A DNA stretch of 64,000 bases from the NCBI GenBank assembly GCA_016712345.1, contig JADJRH010000001.1:992001-1056000 (forward strand). The letters run 5' to 3'. The notes beneath the pieces were generated by a model. The model did not search any database and was not told the DNA's origin. It worked only from the letters and a program-made list of their open reading frames with translations. Shown here in pieces: positions 50,818 through 57,920 of the stretch. This DNA comes from Polyangiaceae bacterium (lineage in GTDB: Bacteria > Myxococcota_A > Polyangia > Polyangiales > Polyangiaceae). The translations under genes and the position numbers were made by a program. The stretch's first letter is position 1. Each line of letters begins with the position of its first letter.

Positions 50818-52209
50818 ATGCGCTGTAATCGACTTCGTTGGGCTCTTCCCCTTGCGCTCTTTGCCGCCGCGGGGTGTACCGATCCCTCCTCAACAAACCC
50901 CGACGATTCGGCCGAAGATCTGGGCGAAGCCGAACAGGCGCAGGTCGTTTGCGCCAAGGGAGAAACGGTACCGGGCATTGACGTTTCGGTTTGGCAGCAA
51001 GACGTAAACTGGAACGCCGTGGCAGGCGACGGCATTAAGTTCGCCATCTCACGCGCCAGCTACGGCACCTCCAAAGACACCTACTTTGACCAAAACTGGC
51101 AAGGGATGAAAGACGCCGGGCTCATCCGCGGCGCTTACCAATATTGGCTGCCCTCCAAAGACCCCATCGCTCAGGCCCAGGCCATGCTTGACATTGTGGG
51201 GCCCTACCAACCGGGAGACTTGCCTCCCGTTGTGGATGTTGAACAGACGGACGGCCTCGGCCCCGCTGAAATTACAAATCGCCTCAAGCAATGGGTAGAT
51301 CACGTGGAGGCCGCCATCGGCCGCAAACCCATTATCTACTCTGGAAAATACTTTTGGCAGGACAACGTCAAGAGCGACGCTTTTGTGGAGTACCCACTGT
51401 GGATTCCCAACTACAGCCTAGACTGCCCTGATCTACCCACCGGCTATTGGAATGACTGGCACTTTTTCCAATACACCTCTTCAGGAAGCGTCAACGGCGT
51501 CTCCGGCAATGTCGATCGAAACGACTTCAACGGCTCTTTGGCCGACCTTGTCGCTTTCGCCAAAGGTGGCCCCACCTACGGAGCCAAATTCGTCAGCCAA
51601 TCGTTTCCCTACGCCGCCGACGGCTCCGTCATCATGCTTGCCGGCCAATCGGTGGAAGTGTCACTTGAAATGAAAAACACCGGAAGCGAACCCTGGGATG
51701 AAAACACCCGGCTCGCCACCACCGAACCGCGCGACCGAAAAAGCGTTTTTGCCGGACCTGAATGGCCCGGTCCCAACCGGTATGCTCAGGTAGAAGGCAC
51801 GGTCTTACCGGGTGAAACGTACACCTTCAAGTGGACAATGCACGCCCCCAAAGTTTCCGGTGTGTACGCAGAGCACATGGGACTTGTACAAGAGGGAGTT
51901 GCCTGGTTCAGCGACGCAGGCAACCTCGGCCCGCCCGACGGTCAACTCCAAGGCGTCTTCACCGTTATTCGAACGGATGAGGTAGGCAGTGACTACTTCC
52001 CCATCGGCGGCGACCCCACAAAGCCGCGCCCCGACGACAACAATAACAACAACGGCAATGACCCCGATCCCGACGCGGCAGGCGGCTGCACCGTTTCCTA
52101 CCCATCCAACTCCCCCGCCCCGTTGTCCATCCCGCTTGCCTTAGGCAGCCTCGCACTCGTTTTTGCTTCCCGTCGCCGCAAGCGTGAAGACCGCATTTCG
52201 CGCCGCTAA
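50818..52209 (+). CDS. GH25 lysozyme-like lipoprotein with NBR1-like Ig domain
   Basis: 463 residues. Signal with lipobox FAAAGC (Cys20). GH25 domain about 50-245: PGIDVSVWQQDVNWNAVA, FAISRASYGTSKDTYFDQNW, GAYQYWLPSKD, PPVVDVEQTDG (catalytic-type Asp and Glu), KPIIYSGKYFW, WHFFQYTS. An NBR1-like Ig domain follows (EMKNTGSEPWDENTRLATTEP). The end looks like a MYXO-CTERM-type sorting tail: Gly-Gly-Cys, hydrophobic SIPLALGSLALVFAS, Arg-rich end. Having both a lipobox and such a tail is unusual. It likely cuts peptidoglycan at the cell surface. Confidence 0.8.
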   Translation: MRCNRLRWALPLALFAAAGCTDPSSTNPDDSAEDLGEAEQAQVVCAKGETVPGIDVSVWQQDVNWNAVAGDGIKFAISRASYGTSKDTYFDQNWQGMKDAGLIRGAYQYWLPSKDPIAQAQAMLDIVGPYQPGDLPPVVDVEQTDGLGPAEITNRLKQWVDHVEAAIGRKPIIYSGKYFWQDNVKSDAFVEYPLWIPNYSLDCPDLPTGYWNDWHFFQYTSSGSVNGVSGNVDRNDFNGSLADLVAFAKGGPTYGAKFVSQSFPYAADGSVIMLAGQSVEVSLEMKNTGSEPWDENTRLATTEPRDRKSVFAGPEWPGPNRYAQVEGTVLPGETYTFKWTMHAPKVSGVYAEHMGLVQEGVAWFSDAGNLGPPDGQLQGVFTVIRTDEVGSDYFPIGGDPTKPRPDDNNNNNGNDPDPDAAGGCTVSYPSNSPAPLSIPLALGSLALVFASRRRKREDRISRR

Positions 52210-52271
52210 CGCTCCTCACGCGCAGCATTTTTGTAGAACCATTTCGTTGGGCGCCGGGCACCAAAGCCGCT

Positions 52272-54104
52272 GTGACCGCGGAAAAGTCTTTCTCTTTTAG
52301 CTCAACAACCATTTCCTTCTTGGGTGTTATCGCCATCACAGCCTTTGGCGCTGCCGCGAACGCCGGTTGTTCCGGTGAACCGCAAGGTACAGGAGGCTCG
52401 GGTGGCACAGGCGGCGGGTCGACATTGTGTACACCTGATCTACCCTCGATCGATCAGACGATTTTCAAACCGTCTTGCGCCACATCCGGTTGCCACAGCG
52501 CCGTGTCACCTGCCGCCGATTTGGACTTGTCAGGCGACGTCGCAACCGTCCTGATCAACGTTCCCTCCGCCACATGTCAAAACGCCACACGCGTTGTTCC
52601 AGGCAACCCGAACGAGTCGCTCCTCTACCAAAAAGTCCAGGGTGTACAAACATGCGGCAACGGCATGCCACCGTCAGGTCTGTTGGCACCTGAATATCGC
52701 GCCTGCTTAGAAGGGTGGATTTCGTCCCTTCCCCTGGGCACCGGCGGAACCGGGGGCGTTGGTGGAACGGGTGGAACGGGAGGTGATGGCCCCTGCGAAA
52801 TGTGCGGCGGCGCCACCTGTATTGACCTGCAAACCGATTCTACCCATTGCGGCTCATGCACCAATTCATGCGGCGTTGGCCAATTGTGTACACAAGGTAC
52901 TTGTCAATGCGCTCAAACACAGTGCGGTTCAGACTGTGTGGATACCACTTCCAACCCGTCCCACTGCGGCACGTGCAACAACGCATGCGCCCCCGGCGCA
53001 GCATGTATCAGCGGCGCGTGTGAATGTGGAAGCAACCTTACCTCCTGCGGAACGGCCTGCGTCGACACCCAACTCGACAGCAATCATTGTGGCAACTGCA
53101 ACACCGCATGCCCGGTGGGTGCGGCATGTACCAACGGCGTGTGCACCTGCCCAGCCGGTCAAAGTGATTGCAACGGAAGCTGCGTCGACTTGTCATCCGA
53201 CCCTACCCATTGCGGCAACTGCGCCACGCAATGTGGTATGGGTAAGGTCTGCGCGATGGGTATGTGCTCGGTGAACTGCGGCGCCCTCACCAAATGCGGA
53301 GCCGCGTGCGTCGACACCATGACAAGCGCCGACAATTGCGGCATGTGCGGCAATGCCTGCCCATCGGGAGCCTCGTGCGTGGGAGGGGCCTGCGCTTGTC
53401 CACAGGGAACATCCAATTGCAACGGCGCTTGCCAGAATACGTCGAGCGATCCTTCCAATTGCGGCACCTGCGGAAACGTTTGTACTTCAGGCACCACGTG
53501 TACAAATGGGTTGTGCGAGTGTGCCGGAGGCGGCGTTCTTTGCAATGGAATGTGCGTCGATACAAACACAAGCAACACCCATTGCGGCCAATGCAACAAA
53601 GCGTGCGGGGTAGGTCAAACCTGTACCAACGGCATGTGCAATTGCGACGGCGGTGAAACCGCCTGCGGAGCTGCCTGTGTGGACACAATGACCGATGAAC
53701 TCAACTGCGGCTCATGCGGAAACGCTTGCAGTCAAGGCCAAACCTGTACCAACGGCATGTGCTCGTGTGGAACCGCCACCGTGTCGTTTGCCGGCGCCGT
53801 TCAACCTATCTTTGCGGCCAACTGCACCGGGTTCGGTTGTCACGGCGGGGCCATGCCCGCGCAAGGGTTAAACCTTTCCTCCGCCGCCGCTTCGTATACC
53901 GCACTTGTTAACGTGACAACGGGTGAATGTTCCGACGGTAGAAAACGCGTTTTGCCCGGACAGCCGGCTCAGAGTTACCTCATGGACAAACTCCTCGGAG
54001 TTGACCTCTGTTTTGGCACCAAAATGCCCAAAGTAGGAACACTGCCAGCAGGTCAAATCCAAACCATCAGTGATTGGATTTGCCAGGGCGCCCCCAACAA
54101 TTAA
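52272..54104 (+). CDS. Cys-rich repeat lipoprotein with terminal CX4CH motifs
   Basis: 610 residues from GTG 52272. Signal region (ISFLGVIAITAFGAAANAGC, probable lipobox ANAGC), Gly/Thr-rich linkers, and about nine units of a 35-45-residue Cys repeat (type CVDTxxDxxHCGxCxxAC, GxxCxxGxCxC). At each end sits a block with CATSGCH and CTGFGCH (CX4CH) within 'QxIFxPxCATSGCH' and 'QPIFAANCTGFGCH' settings and later VLPGQPAQSYLMDKL. These resemble the c-type cytochrome-like domains of Planctomycetes and Deltaproteobacteria, but heme sites normally read CX2CH, so heme binding is doubtful. Function unknown, surface-exposed. Confidence 0.7.
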   Translation: MTAEKSFSFSSTTISFLGVIAITAFGAAANAGCSGEPQGTGGSGGTGGGSTLCTPDLPSIDQTIFKPSCATSGCHSAVSPAADLDLSGDVATVLINVPSATCQNATRVVPGNPNESLLYQKVQGVQTCGNGMPPSGLLAPEYRACLEGWISSLPLGTGGTGGVGGTGGTGGDGPCEMCGGATCIDLQTDSTHCGSCTNSCGVGQLCTQGTCQCAQTQCGSDCVDTTSNPSHCGTCNNACAPGAACISGACECGSNLTSCGTACVDTQLDSNHCGNCNTACPVGAACTNGVCTCPAGQSDCNGSCVDLSSDPTHCGNCATQCGMGKVCAMGMCSVNCGALTKCGAACVDTMTSADNCGMCGNACPSGASCVGGACACPQGTSNCNGACQNTSSDPSNCGTCGNVCTSGTTCTNGLCECAGGGVLCNGMCVDTNTSNTHCGQCNKACGVGQTCTNGMCNCDGGETACGAACVDTMTDELNCGSCGNACSQGQTCTNGMCSCGTATVSFAGAVQPIFAANCTGFGCHGGAMPAQGLNLSSAAASYTALVNVTTGECSDGRKRVLPGQPAQSYLMDKLLGVDLCFGTKMPKVGTLPAGQIQTISDWICQGAPNN

Positions 54105-54329
54105 GAGTCTACCCTCCCCACAGTTACCACCGCACGCGGGCGTTTTGTACAACGCAACCGCGTCACCGGCAACGCTCGGCATCGAAAACACCGGCCTCAA
54201 ACATCTAGCTTGATTATCCAATCAGCGAACAATTCTACTCTTCGGCACGCGCACCTGTGCATCTGTGGATCGTGGCCTGATTGGTGCAGACGGCTCCGTC
54301 CTCCATTCGGATAGGATCAAGAGGCCAAC

Positions 54330-55844
54330 TTGATCCACGACCTGAATGGAGATCCCGTGGAACCTTGCGCGATAGGGAAGTGGATTGCCGAGCATGTGAA
54401 TGAGCATGACTTGTCGCTCGACGGGCGACTTGAATGTGCCGCCAGGCTTTTTGCGGCCGGTACACGTCTCAGTTGCGCCCCCGGTATTGGGGCGGCGGGG
54501 CCCAGAAACAGGGACGTTCAACTAAAGAACCCGTACAGACTGCTCGAAAATGCCGAGGACCTGGCCGCGACCGACCCTCAGTTTTTATACAACATCATTT
54601 GTATTGCATTGTCGCAATTGGATACGAACAGTGCGAATCTGTCAGAAAGCGGCCCGTTTGAATCGGGAGAGGGCGAGACACTCAGCTTCTCCATTCCAGC
54701 CGACTTGGGCGGTGAAGTGTTTGCGTGGCGCCGCCCCTTTCCCAAGTGGCGCAACATATTGGATCCGGCGTCGCACGTCGACCTGCGCAACAATCTGCGC
54801 TACCTGGACATGGTATGGTGCCACCCCGACCAGGCTACCTATCTACCCATGGAGCAACAGCGCCTCCGCGCAAGCCACCGGCCCTACGGACTTGATGATG
54901 ATGACGGGTTTCGAATTGCGCTGTGCCCTATTCAGGCAATTCCCCGACCTGAATTTTCGTTAACCTCCAACTCGGCCGGATTTGTCGTCGATCACGACAT
55001 GCCGTCCAACGACGGGCTTATCCGCGAGGTGCAAGCAACGGTGAATTTGGCAGGCGGCCAGTCGGTCAAGTGCATTGTTTTTCCTGAACTGTCAATTGAT
55101 CTATGCACTCGAACGAAACTGAAAACCTTCCTGTTTGACCATGGCAAAAATCACCCCATTCGTCAGGTGGTCGCTGGGAGTTATCATGACCATACCCAAC
55201 CATCGCAACCGTACCTCCACGAGGCGCCGGTGTTGGGTGGCACCGGAAGGGAACTCTACCGCCAGCCCAAACCCGGCCTGTTGATGTTGCCACCGGAGGT
55301 GTTTCCCGGACTGCCGGCAGAGCGCTCCCCTGTGCCTGAACTCCACCGGCGTGAAAACGCGGTTCGGGTGCTCGACACCGATGCTGGCAGGTTCGCGGTG
55401 CTGGTGGCGTCTCACGCCCGCTGCCCCAAAGTGCTCCCGTTCGCCAGGGCTGCCCGGGCCGACTTCCTGGTCGTCGTTGCGTTCTCGTCCACGCCGGAAG
55501 AATTCATGCCAGTGGCCGACGAGCTTGCAGGCATGGGAACCAGCACCTTCTTTGTGCGGGCGGCAAGCGCCCTTCAGCTTGAGCCCCCCGCGTCGGAATC
55601 GAACCGGCTGCTCGCGTTTGCGCGCCTCGCCATTGCAGAGTCCAACACACGTAATATCCCCATTTGGTGGCGATTTTGCGTTGGTAAAGGGGTAGAAACA
55701 CGCAGTCGCAACGGCGCTTGGTTACCCATTGAGCGTCAGCACCTACCCATAGGCCACGCACTGGTGGAAAGCGCGGCCCCGGACAGTCCAATTGGGATGG
55801 TGGTAGACGTCGGTGCGGTCTATAAGGGTGTATACGGAGCGTGA
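54330..55844 (+). CDS. nitrilase-superfamily-like protein lacking the usual catalytic Cys
   Basis: 504 residues from TTG 54330 (AAGAGG before it). The C-terminal 300 residues follow the carbon-nitrogen hydrolase fold: IALCPIQAIPRPEF (first strand), KCIVFPELSIDL (catalytic-type Glu253), GTGRELYRQPKPG (Lys position), then RFAVLVASHARCPKVLPFARAARADFLVV where active members have LICYD. The Cys is replaced by Ala/Ser (359-361), so it may be a sensing rather than hydrolysing domain, unless nearby Cys365 takes over. The N-terminal 190 residues are unrecognised. First gene of a four-gene operon; 97 bp before the next. Confidence 0.65.
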   Translation: MIHDLNGDPVEPCAIGKWIAEHVNEHDLSLDGRLECAARLFAAGTRLSCAPGIGAAGPRNRDVQLKNPYRLLENAEDLAATDPQFLYNIICIALSQLDTNSANLSESGPFESGEGETLSFSIPADLGGEVFAWRRPFPKWRNILDPASHVDLRNNLRYLDMVWCHPDQATYLPMEQQRLRASHRPYGLDDDDGFRIALCPIQAIPRPEFSLTSNSAGFVVDHDMPSNDGLIREVQATVNLAGGQSVKCIVFPELSIDLCTRTKLKTFLFDHGKNHPIRQVVAGSYHDHTQPSQPYLHEAPVLGGTGRELYRQPKPGLLMLPPEVFPGLPAERSPVPELHRRENAVRVLDTDAGRFAVLVASHARCPKVLPFARAARADFLVVVAFSSTPEEFMPVADELAGMGTSTFFVRAASALQLEPPASESNRLLAFARLAIAESNTRNIPIWWRFCVGKGVETRSRNGAWLPIERQHLPIGHALVESAAPDSPIGMVVDVGAVYKGVYGA

Positions 55845-55897
55845 CAAATCACGCAAAAAATCGGGAAAAAGCACGGTTCATTCACTGGACTTATTCT

Positions 55898-55933
55898 CCA
55901 ATATCCAGTAGTGTTTTGTTGGGTCCATATTGG
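55898..55933 (+). promoter_or_regulatory. leader hairpin upstream of the ParA-like gene
   Basis: CCAATAT (55898-55904) and ATATTGG (55927-55933) pair perfectly, and with one G-U pair the stem reaches 9 bp. The 3' arm ends 3 nt before the GTGAGG-like RBS of the next gene (ATG 55942), so it could control ribosome access. Confidence 0.4.
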
Positions 55934-55941
55934 GGTGAGGT

Positions 55942-57918
55942 ATGAGTATGACGAGTGACTACCCTGCCGCGGATGAAGGGCCGATTCCACCGGAAAGAGA
56001 GGCCAACATCCAAGCCGAAGTGGAGGCCATTGAAGCGAAGCTGGTGGTTCTCGACGCGGCAAGAGAAGTGACCAAAACGGACGCGCGCGCTCTTCACCGC
56101 CGACTTCAAAACCTCGTTTATACTTCCTTCAGGGCAATGGTAGAGGGGGCGCTCGCCACCCCGTCGCGTGTGGCCCAAGCGCTTGAGCCGTTGGGTTGGT
56201 TCGTAGAAAAATACCTCCCCATTCCTGACATTTCGCTCGGCGGCGTGGCACGTGAACTGGCCTCGGTCATTCAAACCCTGCGCATGGCGCGCGAAACCAC
56301 AGGCATCCCCCAACTGCGCGCTCAAATTCGGCGTGAAGGACCGCTATCCATCCATGGGTATGTATTGCGCACATTGCTCGACGGCGCGTTGGCCCAGGGC
56401 CCCCAACGCGTGGCCGATGTGCAGTATGCTCTCGCGCAAACCGGTCAAAAGGTTCACCCGCCCGAACTGGTTCGCCCCACGTTGCTTGACTTGGTGGAGC
56501 TTCGCTTGGTGTATCAAACTCAACTCGTGGGGGTTGACGGCAAGACGGCCACCCATTTTGGGTTGAGTGAAGCGGGAACGCGATTGTGCAACGAGTTGGG
56601 GATACGGGCCGCCGCCGCTCCACACCTGGCTCGAATATTTGAAGGTTTTACCAGCCATCCAACCCCGGCTGAACCCAAGCGAAAAAAAAACAACGGGCCT
56701 TACCATATCACCTCCCTGTTGCCTGTTCGCGGCGCAGCCGGAACGTCGCTCGCGGCCGCGCATGTGGGCCACCTTCTGAGCCGACGTGATCCAACACTCA
56801 AGCTTTTGATGCTTGATTTGGATGTGGTCGGAAAAAGCTTGGGCCGTATGTTGCGTTCGGCTGCACCAAGCGACAGGCCCGGTCTTTTTGATATCTTGGC
56901 CCAACATATCGACCATCCGTTTAGCCAACCTGAATTCAATCGTAGGTTGTCGGCCGCCGTTGTTCATTTTCCGGGCACGAACCTTTCATATTTGCCGCCC
57001 GGAAATACCCCAGTGGAAAAAGTTCGCTGGCTGATCGATGCCGATCTCCTAACCACCACATCCCATCCGTATCTCGATACCAAGTCAGAGGAGACGTCGT
57101 TTGTGCTCCTTTTGCGAGAGTTTTTGCAAAAAAACTTTAAGCTCACCCTGGTAGATTGCCCGCCGCTGCTAAGTGAGCCGCAAATTGCGTATTGGGGCTC
57201 AACAATTCTCGCCGACGTGTTGGCCTTGTTTCTTGGCCCTCATGATTCGGACGCTCAGGCCATTCGCTCTGCGTACACCGCGTTTGTACACAAAGACCCG
57301 CTTCAGCGATCGCGGTCAAACGATGCGTTTATGCCAGTATTGGCGCGGCAGCACCTCGATAATGAAGACAATGTGAACAAATTCTACCAGGCGGTGTTTC
57401 AGGAGGTCGTCGCCCGAAGAACCTATGACCGCCTTATTCGGCTGTATGAACATCCCCAGTTGTTAAGAGGCCGTGTGTTGCGCGATTCGCTGGAAGGTAG
57501 GACGCGCAACGCCATGATTCTGGGTTATGAGCATCTGACCGATCGCTTGTTTAATACCACCCTCCGCCCCACCTGGTCGCGAATGCAACATCTCCTCAAC
57601 GAGGCTTCCAAACCCGATCGTTCACCCGAGCATCGTGAAATTCTAATGCGCGCATTGGTAAACTTGTCCGGTGAGCTTGGGCCGTCCATTGTACAGACTT
57701 TTAGCAGTCTGTCCTATTCAGAATCATCCGAGCCGGCACAGGTCAGTCCGTCCGACGGCAAAAAAAAACCAGAAGAGCGCGCCTCGGAAGGTTCGGGGTC
57801 GTCCGCTTGGCTCATGCCCCTATTGCTTGAAAAGATCTTCCCAAGCTTGGCGAGCAACAACGACGTTCGCAACCACCCGGCGGCCAAATCGAATGACGCG
57901 CGCGAGAGCATGAACTAG
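55942..57918 (+). CDS. ParA/MinD-like protein with degenerate P-loop and winged helix
   Basis: 658 residues. After a helical region, residues about 135-220 look like a winged helix (GYVLRTLLDGALAQGPQRVADV, LLDLVELRLVYQTQ, FGLSEAGTRL). From 252 on it has the SIMIBI/ParA order: ITSLLPVRGAAGTSLAAAHV where KGGxGKT is expected, LLMLDLDVVGKSLGRML (Asp292, 294), LTLVDCPPLLSEPQIAYWGS, TILADVLALFLGPHDSDAQAI. Both lysines of the deviant Walker A are missing, so ATP hydrolysis is doubtful. The C-terminal 190 residues are helical with no known domain. It lies between the nitrilase-like and kinase genes; 2 bp separate it from the kinase. Confidence 0.65.
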   Translation: MSMTSDYPAADEGPIPPEREANIQAEVEAIEAKLVVLDAAREVTKTDARALHRRLQNLVYTSFRAMVEGALATPSRVAQALEPLGWFVEKYLPIPDISLGGVARELASVIQTLRMARETTGIPQLRAQIRREGPLSIHGYVLRTLLDGALAQGPQRVADVQYALAQTGQKVHPPELVRPTLLDLVELRLVYQTQLVGVDGKTATHFGLSEAGTRLCNELGIRAAAAPHLARIFEGFTSHPTPAEPKRKKNNGPYHITSLLPVRGAAGTSLAAAHVGHLLSRRDPTLKLLMLDLDVVGKSLGRMLRSAAPSDRPGLFDILAQHIDHPFSQPEFNRRLSAAVVHFPGTNLSYLPPGNTPVEKVRWLIDADLLTTTSHPYLDTKSEETSFVLLLREFLQKNFKLTLVDCPPLLSEPQIAYWGSTILADVLALFLGPHDSDAQAIRSAYTAFVHKDPLQRSRSNDAFMPVLARQHLDNEDNVNKFYQAVFQEVVARRTYDRLIRLYEHPQLLRGRVLRDSLEGRTRNAMILGYEHLTDRLFNTTLRPTWSRMQHLLNEASKPDRSPEHREILMRALVNLSGELGPSIVQTFSSLSYSESSEPAQVSPSDGKKKPEERASEGSGSSAWLMPLLLEKIFPSLASNNDVRNHPAAKSNDARESMN

Positions 57919-57920
57919 CC

